NCBI GenBank assembly: GCA_039704465.1
Contig: JASFAU010000010.1
Location: forward strand, 310,001-374,000
Length of the DNA stretch: 64,000 nt
Reading direction: 5' to 3'
Source: Plasmodiophora brassicae
Lineage: Eukaryota; Endomyxa; Phytomyxea; Plasmodiophorida; Plasmodiophoridae
The notes under the pieces were generated by a model. It had not been told where the DNA came from, made no database searches, and was given only the letters and a program-made list of their open reading frames with translations. Shown here one piece after another: positions 43,652-55,237 of this stretch. Position 1 is the first letter of the stretch, and each line of letters begins with the position of its first letter. A program made the translations under genes and the position numbers.

Positions 43652-46600
43652 ATGGATCCGTCCAGGGCGCCGTTCGAGAGCATGGGGGACTACATGAGCA
43701 ACAAACGGGCGAAGATAGACAGGCAGTTCGCCGTGATACGCCCCGTGTCCGACCTGCTCAAAGGCGTCTGCGTCTATGTGAACGGGAGCACGAACCCGAC
43801 GTGCCGCGAGCTGTGGAAGATGGTCCGCATGCACGGTGGCGAGTTCCAACACACGATGGTAGGGGACTGTGTGTCGGCGATCCGGATCACCGACTCATGG
43901 CTGTGCAGCATCCGTCTGTGACGCATGTCATTGCGAATTCGCTGGCGGCCACGAAGGCGACCTTGCTGAAGAAGTCAGCTCGACTTTCCGTCGTCACCCC
44001 CGAGTGGCTTCTGCGATCGATAACTGAAAACAGGTTCGTCGCACGTTCGGTGGCCCGTACAGAATCGTGAATGCCCGGTCAGGTTGCTTCCATGCTCGCA
44101 GTTCCGCCCCGGTGACATGATCGATCGGTCTCAGTCCTCGTTGAATCCGTTTATGTCGCCTATGAAGTTGGGTCACTTGTCCGAATCCTTGTCGACCATA
44201 ACTGACTGGGTTGGTAGACCGGCCGTATCGGCGCCACGTCATAGCCATGTGGAAGCGGACGACACTGCTAGCGATGCCAGCCAAGATGATAATCTTGATG
44301 TCGTGGACTCAGCACCGCGAGCATCCGCTGGCCATACTGAAGAGACCATCATGAAGGTCCTTGGCGACAGACGTTTTCATCTCGTATGTGATGTTAAATG
44401 TTCCTGCGACGCTCCGGTGTCTGACTTAAGAGGCGCAGCCAGTGAAGCACGATAGTCTGCCGAGCTTTACGTTAACCGACCCGGATTTCGTGAAGAGCTA
44501 TTTCTCACAGTCTCGCCTGCATTTTATCGGATCCTGGAAAGAGAAATTTGAATGCACCCTGCTGCCGAGCTTGCTTGCTGAGAAGCCCAAGTTCTCCATG
44601 CGGCCTGGCCAAAGAGGCCACGTGCTCCACGTTGACATGGACTGCTTCTTTGCGTCCGTCTCGATTCGGTACGATGAGGGCGCGTTTGCTGTTCGACTGC
44701 AACGCCCCCTTACGTCGTTATTCAGTGACCGGCCTGAACTCGCTGACAAAGCCGTCGTTGTATCACATTCCTCGAAGACGGGCAATGGGGAAATATCCAC
44801 ATGCAACTATGTCGCCCGCTCGTTCGGCATTCGGTCTGGCATGTGGATGAAGGCCGCCATCCAGCTCTGCCCTGCCCTTCACGTTGTCGGATTTGAATTC
44901 GACAAATATGCTGTTGCTTCGGAAGCAGTGTATCGGTACAACGTTTTCCTTTGTGCCCTTCTGGAGGATGAACACTGAAACCGTCATATAGAACCTGCTT
45001 CAGGTACACGCATGCTGTTCAGGTTGTCAGCTGCGACGAGGCTTTGCTTGAAATTCCTGCCGAGGAGGATCCCGAAGCTATTGGTCAGTGCATCCGAGAG
45101 GATATCAAACGGGAAACCGGGTGTCCTGCCAGCATCGGGATTGCGTCATCGGTCCTTTTCGCTCGCTTAGCGAACCGATCAGCAAAGCCTGACGGTCTGC
45201 ACTGGATCAAGGAGATCGACCAAACCGAGGTATTGAGCAATCTCAAGGCGCGCGATCTTCCAGGTGTCGGCCCAGAAACGGCTAGGCGACTGAAAGAAGC
45301 GCTAAACGTCGACACCGTTGCTGAGCTTCAGCGCGTCCCGCTGGAAAATCTCCAGGACACGTTAGGTAGGATCGTATGCGACTAACGTATGCGTCAGACC
45401 TGACATATCGTAGGTCGCTCTGTTGGGCAAATGTTGCATGACTTTGCTCGTGGTGTTGATAAGCGCACGCTGAAGACAAATCACAAACCGCGGACCAGCC
45501 TTGGGGCTGAACTGGGCTGGGGTGTTCGGTTCTTCACCGAAGAGCAGGTCAATTTCTTCCTCAAAGCGCTCTGTGAAGAAGTGTCGAAGAAATTGTCCAT
45601 TGCTAATCGGTTCGGGCAGGCGCTTACTCTCAAGGTAACGTATGCTGAATGTGTGCGTTAGCGGCTCAACTCACTTCTTGGTATCTAGATAAAGGTCAGA
45701 AGCGCAGATGCGCCCGTGTATCCCCATAAATTTCTTGGGCAAGGTTCCCTTTCCATCGTGACGTATGCGTTGCCGGTAACTAATTCAGGGCGGTATCCAG
45801 GGATGTGCGACGTCGTTACCAGGCACGAATCTGTTCCTGGCGCGACGCGCGATCCGGATGCATTGTTCGACATCTGTAGGAACCTGATGCGAGACATGAA
45901 AATTCCCCCTGATCAGGTTTACATTGTCTGTTCAGACTCCTGTTTGTGTCCTTACCCTCCGTTTGATGCAGATTCGGGCAGTTGGCCTTCAGGTATCGAA
46001 GCTGGAATCAAGTGCCCGGTCGGTGAACACGATCAACAAGTATTTAGGGAACTCGGCTCCAGGTGGCAAGCGTGAGGCGGCTCCGTCACCTCCTGGCCGC
46101 GCTGAACCTAACCGCGAGGTACCCCCATCCCATCCGCAGATTCAGCGGAATGACCCGACAGGGCTAGAACACCTTGATCCATCTACCCGAGAATTTCTTC
46201 TGCAGATTCCTGAAGAGTTACGTGCTGAGCAGCTGATGCAGCTAGCGAGGCTTCGTCCACCGAAGAATCAGGTTCCTGTCCAGCCAGAACGGCGTCCTCC
46301 TCCAGCTGCGTCGAGCGTCAAGAAGGAGCAACCGCAGCGTAATTCGCCCTCAGGTGTGGCATACTTGGGAGAGAAGCTGGTCGTCGCGGAGCTCCGTCAC
46401 CTTCCTGCTTCGATACGGACTGAGTTGCTAGCCGAATACGGGCGATCTCTTCGTGTGAAGAAACAGAAATCAAAGATCCCGACCTTCTTTCGTCGGAAGG
46501 ATCCGGACCCGAGCCCTACGGATTCTAAATTCCAAGTGGCCATCCAAGCGGAGAGTGGGAATCAGGCATCGGAGAGGTCTTGCCTGATATCATTCGCTAC

Positions 46601-46874
46601 AGCGAATGATACGCAAGGCCTCCGGAAGGCGTTCCTGGACATGGCTGAGAAGAGCGCCGCCGACAGAGTTGTAAGCGCGCTTCTTGAGCTGATTGATGAT
46701 GCGCGGTTCTTGGAGGTTGAACTGGCGTTGAAGGCGTGGCGAAGGCAATGCACTGATGCGCTTGCGTTTAACCGAGTGCTCGAGATCGTGCAGCAGTCTG
46801 CACAAGCCACTCTTGGTGGACGGTTTAAAATCGAACCAATTGATTCTGCCTCTTCGAGCAATGCGCGTGGCTGA
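43652..46874 (+). CDS. REV1: Translesion DNA polymerase REV1
   Basis: Exons 43652-43858, 43909-44033, 44083-44383, 44439-44668, 44726-44935, 44992-45365, 45414-45634, 45689-45743, 45789-45916, 45972-46874 (917 aa). Y-family deoxycytidyl transferase and scaffold for lesion bypass. N-terminal BRCT domain ([13 protein letters not shown]...VTHVIANSL...[10 protein letters not shown]), polymerase core with catalytic blocks [11 protein letters not shown] and [10 protein letters not shown], thumb helix-hairpin-helix [16 protein letters not shown], little finger [13 protein letters not shown]...[17 protein letters not shown], two ubiquitin-binding UBM-like motifs ([35 protein letters not shown]), and a helical C-terminal Rev1-CT-type domain. 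Introns are 45-57 nt. A GTG frame upstream of 43652 ends in an in-frame stop, so the ATG of MDPSRAPF is used. Confidence 0.93.
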
Positions 46875-46941
46875 GAAGGCACTGGGCAGCCGTTCCGACG
46901 CGAAGGCGACATTTTGTATTGCAGGGTGTCCTTGATTCAAG

Positions 46942-48809
46942 TCACAGTGAACTCTTGCCTTCCTTGCTGGACAACGCGTCGACACCCGGCAGGACCTTGC
47001 CTTCGAGCAGTTCCAGCGATGCGCCACCGCCAGTGCTGACGTGCGATACACCGTCAACGACATTGAACTTCTCGGCTGCCGACGCTGTGTCGCCACCTGA
47101 CAACGAGAACAACTTAGGCACGAGCGCGAACGATGTTTGGATTGTTGCGCCGACCTCCAATGATGGTGACGCAACCGGCTTTCGTGGCTTCGACTACGCT
47201 GTTCAGCGCAGACCTCGTCCCGTTGGCGAATTTGTCGAACTCGAACACCCCCAACGGCCCGTTCCACACAATCGTCTTCGCGCGTTTGATAACCTCGGAT
47301 GCATACCCACTCAGTAATGTCGCCTTGCACGCCATGATGCTGACAGAGTATTACCTGGTCGTTGAGAGCAATCGATTTTGGGCCACAGTCCAAACCCATG
47401 TAGTCGTCGGGAATGCCAGTCTGGTCATCCGCAAGCCCCGTCTGGGCGTCTTCGGCAAACTTGTCGGCAGTGACGAAGTCCACGGGGAAATGCAGTTTGA
47501 CTTTGCGAGCGGCGGCTTTCTCGACCAGGCGGTTCACGATCTTTGCACGAAGTCAATCGCAGCAACGAGAGCACTCGCAAACCGTCTACCTTGGCACCGT
47601 CCTCGTCGAACAAGGATTTACCGATCTTCATCCCGTTGACGACCTTCTTGAACGTGAACACCATGCTAACGACAATAATGAGGAAAGCAGAGTCTCCAAT
47701 TGCCACGGCGGTGAACCTGACCCTCCTCCAATTAGAAGTTCGTCGCAGACGTCCAGAAGATTTTCGATAAGTTGAATCTTATCTTTGACCTACAGGTGGT
47801 CAGAAAACATAAAGACTACAGACAATGAACGAAGACCTTAGCTCCTCCAAGGATGGCCAGGAAAGGACGGGCCGGGCTCTCCAGAGCTTTGGCGAAGTAA
47901 TCCAGCTCTTTCTTCATGAGGTACCCGCATGCACGAACAGGAAGTTGAATGCCGACCTGTGCCGTTTAGCAGTCGGAGGTACAGACGACGACGCGCAGAC
48001 GTACGACAGAGCTATGTGCACGATGAGCAGCAGCGAACGCGTCAAATACGAAAACGTCGCCGAGCTTCGACAGGTCAGATCGGAATTGCTTGACTGCGCC
48101 AGCGTCGGCTTTGACCGATTTGCCAGACGCGTCCATGCCTTTCCCTAACCAGATGTAGTCAGCGTCCTGCTCCTCAGGAATACTACCGTAACTTACCCTC
48201 TTCCTCAAGATGAAACCGTAAGTTCTCGAGAAGGAAGACCGACCCCTGCGCTGGATTGGCAGTTGCCTTGTCCACCTCTAGGACATGTGTCAATTCTTAT
48301 GCGACGAAAAGGCAGCCGTACAAGCAGTTACCTGGACCAACACAGTCTGGCAGGAATACGACTTGCTTCTTGAGCAGATTGTTCAGAGTTGGCACGCAGT
48401 GCTTCAAAGAGTATCTGACACGCATTTGATTACACGACACGTTACCAGGCACATTCACAAAGTCGTTACTTTGGATTCGGGAGGCCATCAGGACGCCCGA
48501 GATGAGAGATGAGAGCAATGCTCTTTGCTCCTGGGAACGACCGCATCAACTTACTGAACACAGCAGCAGTTTGACCATGTGCCAAACCCTTCGATAAGAT
48601 GTGGCTAATCGTGGGCAACGTGGCCTCAATTCGCCGAGGGTCTTCCACATCGCCAGACTTGCTCAGCGGGACGTTATAATCAACGCTGCCACTCACTCGG
48701 TAAGTCCTGCCGGCACACAACCCCAGCCCGCCCTGCCCTACCGGATCAGGACCCGCTTTCCAGAGAAATCGACATCGTCGATGCTCAGCTTGTTGCTCAG
48801 CTTGGTCAT
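46942..48809 (-). CDS. PGK: Phosphoglycerate kinase
   Basis: Exons from the 5' end: 48809-48742, 48685-48588, 48530-48470, 48414-48332, 48277-48197, 48144-48005, 47956-47837, 47789-47722, 47665-47590, 47540-47355, 47293-47155, 47096-46942 (424 aa; family about 416). ATP-producing glycolytic step from 1,3-bisphosphoglycerate. Diagnostic blocks: [106 protein letters not shown]. Twelve exons is unusually many. The frame stays open 58 codons upstream of this ATG and reads like a mitochondrial presequence (see findings), so a longer, organelle-targeted product is possible. Confidence 0.93.
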
Positions 48810-48984
48810 AGTTCGCGCGCTGAACCGAACACCTCGCCCGAACGTGGTCGCCAAACGCGTGCCGCCCCTGAAAAATAAGCGAGACGCTGCTCCGTGCGGC
48901 CGACTTCGGCGACGCGCGGGTGGCCACTGGTGCAGTCTACGTCTGTACATACGAAGGTAGTCCAGACCTGTTCGCATCAACATG

Positions 48985-49600
48985 ATGCAACGCTAGTACC
49001 GACACCTGCAGACTGCGTCTGAAATACGCTTGCCAGCACTACTGTGCATATACATTTCCCAGCAAACTGAGCGAACTGTATTTCATTTGAGGGCGCCAGT
49101 CCGAGCAGTGCACCTCTGACCGGGCGCATTAATTACGACGAGCACCGGTTATTCATTGAGCAGCGTGCCAAGGAACAACTACTCGCAGCACAAATTGGCC
49201 TGTCTGCAACTACCATCCTTTCGTGTCGCAGCACGGACGAGCAAGCATCTGTGACGACGTGTCAGCTTCACGCATGAATGAGAATGGACAAAATGTGGGC
49301 ATCAAGAAAATAATCTCAGAAACTTGGCATTTCATGTCCTCAAGAAGAATTCAGACCGATGAAATATTGTTGAAACCATCATCGAAAACGACATTCCAAA
49401 CGAACACAGTCCACGTACCGCTGATGACAACAATGACGCGACCGATGCCCTTGCGGACACCGTACGGAGTGCTTGCGGACCGGCAATATAGCGCAAACGC
49501 CCTAATGTGACACCCCTCGAAGAAGCGGACCTACAAGTCTGGAATGGAAACTTGTATATATGACTGATTAATTGGAATGTGCACCTCGCAGGCAGGCTCA
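48985..49600. other. Possible unresolved coding, plus strand
   Basis: No complete gene could be built. Two stretches look coding: about 49136-49200 (YDEHRLFIEQRAKEQLLAAQ) and about 49367-49470 (IVETIIENDIPNEHSPRTAD, with host-like codon choice). They are in frames that do not join by clear splice sites. It may be a decayed gene or a small multi-exon gene. Confidence 0.25.
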
Positions 49601-50699
49601 TCAATAGAATTGCTGCGCAAAGTCGCGGTACTGTTCGTATGACATGAACTATTGAAACGACGGTCAGGTGGCAGCCTTATCGGAGACAATGCCGAACCAT
49701 TATCATGGCCCAAGGCCCTATTCTCATCCAGGTCGGGAAGAAGCCCTTGTAGAGCGCCATCGTGCCTTCGGCTTGCACAGTCTTCCGCACACAGTCGACA
49801 GTCCCTGAGTAGAGTAGCCCGCGACCGTTCGCATCGACGGGCTGCTGCATCAACCTTGTCTTGATGACATCGGCGGGAGTGGACGCGCATGCGGCTGAGA
49901 ATCCAGCGGCAAACGATGCTGCCTGCGAACATTCCATATATTCAAACGCTGGACGATGGGGATTCGCAACGAATAGGATACTCCATGCAATAGAACGCCT
50001 TCGTCCAGCATGCCGTTCCTTTTCAGCAACTGCTTGACGTGATCGTAACTGAACGAACCATAAGAGAAAGGTACAAGCAACTGGGGGACGCCTTACGTGG
50101 ACAGTTCAGCAGCGTTGACAAGGAAGGCCCTCTGTATATTGGGGCCAAGGCCTTTCCACAGGCCCGTGACGCCTTCTGCCTTCACAATGGTCCGGAACGC
50201 GTCGACCAGACCGCTGTACCGTCGCTTCCCGTCGATCGCTCTGTCGGCCTGCATCCTGATTTTGATGACGTCGCACGGGTTTGCAATCGACGCGCCCTGT
50301 TTAATCTCGGTCAGCTATGCGAGCATGCAGGCGACAGACATCTGGATGGTTCATCACCAGGGCGCCACCGGTACCTCCAGCCACAATCTTGTTCCACAAT
50401 GTGTCGTTCGACGTTCCCAGGACGTTTCTGATGGGTTCGTACAGCGCCATTCGCGCCGTGGAATACACCGCCTGCCTGGCCATGCCGGCGGACAGCCCCT
50501 TCCAGAACGCGCCGACGCCTTCCTCCCGGACCATGGCCGACACGACGCGGACGATACTGTTCGTCTGGCCCCGGCCCTGCAACTGCATGCGGATCTTCAG
50601 CGTATCGACCGGCATCGTGAACAGCTCGGCAGTCATCGAGCTGAGGCCGCCGCAGACGGCCCGCACCGATGTCGGTTCTGACTGGCGCGACGACATCAA
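49601..50699 (-). CDS. Mitochondrial carrier (SLC25), UCP/KMCP1-like
   Basis: Exons from the 5' end: 50699-50358, 50296-50097, 50048-49982, 49922-49698, 49648-49601 (293 aa). Six-helix inner-membrane metabolite carrier. All three repeat signatures P-x-[DE]-x-x-[KR]-x-[KR] are present: MPVDTLKIRMQ, NPCDVIKIRMQ, TPADVIKTRLM, each followed by its second half (REEGVGAFWKGL, KAEGVTGLWKGLGPN, QAEGTMALYKGFFPTWMRIG). The C-terminus ends in FMSYEQYRDF, as in the uncoupling-protein/oxoglutarate carrier group. Substrate is probably a di- or tricarboxylate, but the contact residues were not assessed. Two ATGs open the frame; the first is given. Introns are 48-61 nt. Confidence 0.9.
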
Positions 50700-50993
50700 C
50701 GGGCGAGCGCGCCGATCGATCTTTTATGGCTGAAAACGGCCCTGAAAATCATGGCTCAGACAGAGCGGTCAGCCGCTCCTCGTTGCTGCCAGTCTGTCAC
50801 ACGGTGCCCCGAATCGACAGAGACAGGGCGAACCGATCCTGAGGCACCCGCAGGGGGACGATTGCCGTGTTATATATTCACTGGGCGGCGATGACGAGCC
50901 ACCGTGACGCGTGCCACGACATGTTGAGTCATGAAGAGCCCAGGTTGACGTCGTGTCAGACTTGTAAACGAGATCTGCTGGGCAAGGCGAATA

Positions 50994-51578
50994 ATGGATT
51001 CGACTAGGTTGATTTTCTTGATGGTGGCTACGTCCATCATCATGCTCATGTTCACGTCAGTAGACGCCTATGGGCACCACGGTACGTGCAGACGTCGGTT
51101 GGCATGCAGGTTGATATCTGATCACTGGACGCAGGCCATCACGGATCGGGTAATCTCGCGAACCCTTCGGACTGACAGTACCGAGGAGCGATTTCTGACG
51201 CATGCGTCGTCTTAGACCACGATCACGACGACGACGAGCACGAGCACGGCCATCATGGTCACCACGGACACGATCATGGCGACGACGATGACGACGAGGA
51301 AGATGATGAAGAAGATGGTATGTACACAACTGAGTCGCCGGGCAAAGGTGCTTATGCGCAAACGGTACAGATCACCACCATGAATTCCACCACCACGGCC
51401 ATGACGACGACGATCACGGTACGTTACGTGGGCACCTTACTCATGCGTTTGTCTGAGTAGTTGCTTGCCCGCAGACCATGGCCATCACGACGATGATCAT
51501 GGTCATCATGGGCACCATGGGCACCACGGCCATCACGGCCATCACGACCATGACGATGACGATGACGAAGACTGGTAA
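50994..51578 (+). CDS. Secreted His/Asp-rich metal-binding-type protein
   Basis: Exons 50994-51081, 51216-51317, 51371-51418, 51475-51578 (113 aa). Signal peptide (MDSTRLIFLMVATSIIMLMF, then TSVDA), after which the mature chain is nearly all His, Asp, Glu and Gly: GHHDHDHDDDEHEHGHHG in exon 2, HHHEFHHHGHDDDDH in exon 3, HGHHGHHGHHGHHGHHDHDD in exon 4, ending EDW. All three introns fall in phase 1 and keep this composition, so the join is secure despite low complexity. The first intron (134 nt) is the longest seen here. Such proteins bind Zn, Cu or Ni; secretion suggests metal capture at the cell surface or in the host. Both are inferred from composition. Confidence 0.75.
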
Positions 51579-51737
51579 CCCAGTGCAAGTCCCAATAATA
51601 AACGTTCATCCCCATCGTTCAATCGTTGTATGCATCAGCTGCCCCCCGTGATGTTTGTCGATGTACCAATTTGCGTTATGAACACCCCACTCGAGCAATC
51701 ATGGAAACGTTGTATGGAAACGCTTCGTCGCCCCCGC

Positions 51738-51745
51738 TATAAAAG
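51738..51745 (+). promoter_or_regulatory. TATA box of the SKP1-ANK gene
   Basis: TATAAAAG 84 bp before the ATG at 51829, the clearest canonical TATA box in the window. Confidence 0.6.
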
Positions 51746-51828
51746 GGTCGGACTGTCCGGGCGCACGGCCACGTCTTTCACCGACAGGCTGCAGCAGTGA
51801 ACAGTGCCACACGAAGCATCGGTTCGGA

Positions 51829-53115
51829 ATGCGCATCATCGCCAACGTCCCACTGCTGCTGCTGCTGCTGCCACTGGCCGTCATTCTCAGCGGTACCGTC
51901 CCCGCGGTCACGCTTCGCGCGAACGATGCCGTCGGCCACACTGTCGAACAGGCGACTGCGGTCGCCCATTCCGGGCTGCTGTACAGCATGATCGCTGAAC
52001 TTGGCGTATGCGACAGCGACATCACTTTGCCCAACGTGGGCGGCACCGAGTTACGGCTGATCGTGCGATTCATGAACACGTCCGCAGTACATGTGGTACG
52101 CCAGTGCCCCGTATGCCGTTGTCGGCCCCGCCTGACGAGCACCTGTTAGTTCGCGCCCGCTGCCGCCCAATGGCTCGAGGACTGGCTCAGTACGACGACG
52201 CTGGATGCGCAGTGCCGTTTACTGGTAGCAGCCGACTATCTCGACGTGCGCTGTCTCGTGACCCAGATCGTTTGGCGGATGCTGCGGAGGGGGATTTCAG
52301 CGATTCGCACGATGCTACCAGCGAATGTGCTCTGGCTCGTTCTGAAGATCTCCCCGGGCATGGTTCGACTTGGCCAGGTCGCGCGTACGCCCGAAGAGAA
52401 GGCGTGGATCAGCGAGATTCACGATCTCCTCGTCGTTGGTGACAATGACGCTTCTGCTGGCTCAGCACAATGCCATCGTTACGCGATCGATCTCCTGCAA
52501 TGGGCCTCTAGCCGTGGCGAGGAATCTGCCGTCGACCTACTTCTCAATGTTCCTGGGATCGACGTTAACGCTGGCGACGACAATCAGCTGACGGCGCCGC
52601 ACTGGGCAGCGGCCACACGAAGCGTTAGCGTCGTCAAATTGCTATTGGGCCTCCCTGGCATTAACGTCAATGCACGTGACATCAACGGGATGACGCCTCT
52701 GCACTGGGCCGCGGCTTGTGGGCATACGTACGGTGTCGCATTGCTGCTGGCCGTCCCTGGAACCGACATCAATGCACGCGACAACCGCATGTTAACGGCA
52801 CTGCTCTGGGCGGCGATTAACGGGTTCGAAGAGACTGTTGGGTTGCTGATGAACACGCCCAGGATCGAAGCCCTCAGCGACGACCCCGAGACAACGCCGG
52901 TGCGGTGGTCCCAGGTTAGTCGATCACATAACATCCTAGGATTGCTGCTGAATGCTCCCCGGGTGGATACCGACCCGAGGGACGTGCTCTTCTCTGCCAC
53001 CGTTTCCAATGTCAACGTGCGCGGCAACCTCCTACTGGCACCCCTGCAGGGCACTATCAGCCGCCTCTTGGTCCTACTTGTTCTGATCAGGGCTCTTCTC
53101 TGGGTGATCCTTTAG
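51829..53115 (+). CDS. Signal-peptide SKP1-like/ankyrin-repeat protein
   Basis: Exons 51829-52086 and 52150-53115 (407 aa). Signal peptide MRIIANVPLLLLLLPLAVIL. Residues about 35-150 look SKP1/POZ-like: DSDITLPNVGGTELRLIVRF, then WLEDWLSTTTLDAQCRLLVAADYLDVRCLV across the join. Ankyrin repeats follow (INVNARDINGMTPLHWAAA; TDINARDNRMLTALLWAAI; two weaker ones). The extreme C-terminus is hydrophobic (LVLLVLIRALLWVIL), a possible membrane anchor or GPI-type signal. SKP1 normally links F-box proteins to cullin; in a secreted protein it suggests interference with host ubiquitin ligases, though this is inference. The 63-nt intron (GTACAT...TGTTAG) is required for frame. Confidence 0.75.
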
Positions 53116-53432
53116 CTCTGTTATAAAATTAGGCGGTCACATTGCGAATACGCCCAATGCCAGGAACCTGTCTACGAATACGGGCCAAGAACGCTCAGCG
53201 AAGACGATTGCGCCTGTTGTACCTGTAGGGCGGTGGCGTGGCCATTCGACCTATACCGTTGAACGTTGTCGGACGCACAGTCTGCTTGCCAAACCCAATC
53301 CACGGAACGTCGTCCCGCCTACCTACAAGAGCCACCTACCGGTAACGGTTCGGGCCTATCTTCAAACGTGCAACCGCTTTCCGGTCTGTATTCACCGCTC
53401 ATCGCCGGGCGAGGCGCCATTACGAGGCCGAT
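53116..53432. other. Intergenic, convergent 3' ends
   Basis: 317 bp between two convergent genes; no feature recognised. Confidence 0.4.
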
Positions 53433-54836
53433 CTATGAGCTGCTCGTGTCGCCGAAATACGGATACAGGGAGTTGGCCTGCTGGATGAAGATCGGTAGGC
53501 AGGTGGCGCAGGTCGAGATCGGAAACGTCACCGTGTAAAGGATGTTGCGTTTCGACGACAGGAGCCATCGGGTGCCATGCCGGAAGCAGTCGACCAGCTG
53601 ATCGTACGCTGAATCGCTGTGCAGGACCGATGACATGCGGATCATGACGAACAGGGTGCAAACCTGTGCCAGGACGGTGAGCAGGGAGAACCCGACCAGC
53701 AGCAGGTAGTGCTTCTGGTCGGACGCGTGGAACGGGAAGAACCGGCTGTTCGGCGAGTACGTCGCCAGCGTGAAGATCGTGATGAACGCCAAGGTGCCGT
53801 TGAGTTGCGCCCAGACTCGGGTGAACATCTGCGTCCTGGCGCTGTCCATCCAGTTGATACCGATGTCCTCCAGGCGCGATTCGGCAACGTCGGCCGGGAC
53901 GATCGTGCCAGATATGGATGCCGTCAAACGACGCAGGGCGCCCCAGTTCGAATGCGGCGAGGTTGCAGGATTCACGGCCGACATCACCCAGACCTGGAAC
54001 GGCCGGAACATCCAGACCGACGAGGCGACCGTGGTTGCCACCTCGATGACGATGATGATGACGAATGTGGACGGGCTGGCGATATGCGGGAATGCCAACT
54101 GGATCCAGCATTCGCTGCTGCACTCGATGGCGTAGGCGATCAGCGGTTTGATTCGAGTCCCATTGCGAACCGACATGCGGTCGCAGACGAGCCAGGGCAC
54201 CAGGAGTCGAAGGATCAGCGCCAGAGTTCCCAAGGCCATCCCGACAATGCTTTGGACGAACGTGTCGTGAGCCGGCACTTGCACGAAACCCACCAGCGCT
54301 ATCAGGATGAGTATGGAAGCTGTGTTAGGGGCCGAGGCCGCTTGGGCGAACTTACGCCCATTCGCGACAGGATCGTCGTTGTACGGGTTGACCGCCTTCG
54401 CATATGCTCTGGATTGGACCGTGTTAACGATGCTCACCAAGGTCATGGCGACCGCCAGTAGCAGGAACGGCACTGGGTTGGCGTTCAATAGATACGGAAC
54501 CATAGCGGTGATAAAGTATATCACCCAGACGATGATCCCGGCGCGCACGTCGGTGTACAGGAACGTGTCCTCATCGTGGAACAAGTTCATATTGGAGATG
54601 GGCCGAAGCAGGAAAGGAGGCACTGACAGTATCGCCACGATCACCAACCAGGGCGCCTGCGTGGATTCGAGAGACGGCGTGGGATCGTGCAGTACTATAA
54701 ACCACATGGGGATAAAGACCACTGTGGACGGTATCAGCAGCAGGACCAGCAGCGAGGCAACTGTCTTCCACAGAGGTCGCCCACTCATCGTCGTTCTCCT
54801 GGGTACAGAATTGGCGAAGACGGGTGCAACCTTCAT
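53433..54836 (-). CDS. Multi-pass membrane protein, copy A (unknown family)
   Basis: Single exon, 467 aa. About ten hydrophobic helices (e.g. TVASLLVLLLIPSTVVFIPM, PFLLLAVAMTLVSIVNTV, STFVIIIVIEVATTVASSVW, HYLLLVGFSLLTVLAQVC). No transporter or enzyme motif that I recognise; ends in PYFGDTSSS. Close paralogue of 55238-56629, sharing long identical blocks such as WMDSARTQMF and LATYSPNSRFFPFHASDQ; the termini differ most. Start set at MKVAPVFA to match the paralogue; the upstream frame has no ATG. Could be a lineage-specific transporter or sensor. Confidence 0.75.
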   Translation of the reverse strand: MKVAPVFANSVPRRTTMSGRPLWKTVASLLVLLLIPSTVVFIPMWFIVLHDPTPSLESTQAPWLVIVAILSVPPFLLRPISNMNLFHDEDTFLYTDVRAGIIVWVIYFITAMVPYLLNANPVPFLLLAVAMTLVSIVNTVQSRAYAKAVNPYNDDPVANGRKFAQAASAPNTASILILIALVGFVQVPAHDTFVQSIVGMALGTLALILRLLVPWLVCDRMSVRNGTRIKPLIAYAIECSSECWIQLAFPHIASPSTFVIIIVIEVATTVASSVWMFRPFQVWVMSAVNPATSPHSNWGALRRLTASISGTIVPADVAESRLEDIGINWMDSARTQMFTRVWAQLNGTLAFITIFTLATYSPNSRFFPFHASDQKHYLLLVGFSLLTVLAQVCTLFVMIRMSSVLHSDSAYDQLVDCFRHGTRWLLSSKRNILYTVTFPISTCATCLPIFIQQANSLYPYFGDTSSS

Positions 54837-54984
54837 CTCGCGTGTGTTGATACGACCACCCACTTGTCTAGGTGAGGCGAGGGGTACTCTCACGATACTA
54901 ATCTCCTGCAGATCAAACTAGGCACCGATCGTGGCACGATGGGCCCTAGAATGGTCAATGGTAGACCTCGCAGATAAGGACTTT

Positions 54985-55181
54985 GTTCACTCTGACAGCA
55001 CGTTGCCTTTGATACGGCCCCGGTTGCGAAGCCTCTGGCAGTCGTACACGTATCCAGGAATCAAACGGAGCAGGACGGGACCGGCAACACCCAATGCCCT
55101 ACCGGCAACGCTTTGGATGGCCGTTTCGTGGGTCGGATGACAGGTGCGACCAACCACACTGGGTAAGCCAATGAAGTTCAT
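54985..55181 (-). pseudogene. Relic of a third membrane-family copy
   Basis: Minus-strand reading PTHETAIQSVAGRALGVAGP...RLIPGYVYDCQRLRNRGRIK aligns with PAHETFVQSIVGMALGTLAL...RLLVPWLVCDRLALRSGTRIK of the flanking full-length copies. Only about 45 codons remain, without start or stop context. Confidence 0.65.
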
Positions 55182-55237
55182 GACCGTATATATATTTGCC
55201 TTTTCTAGAACAGAAAGGCACGTGGCACGACGGCTGT

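Noticed and set aside
53392..54123. 243-codon minus-strand ORF (HRHRGGN..., Pro/His/Arg-rich)
   Set aside because: Alternate frame of the membrane-protein gene; the same shadow appears at the paralogue (55254-55928).
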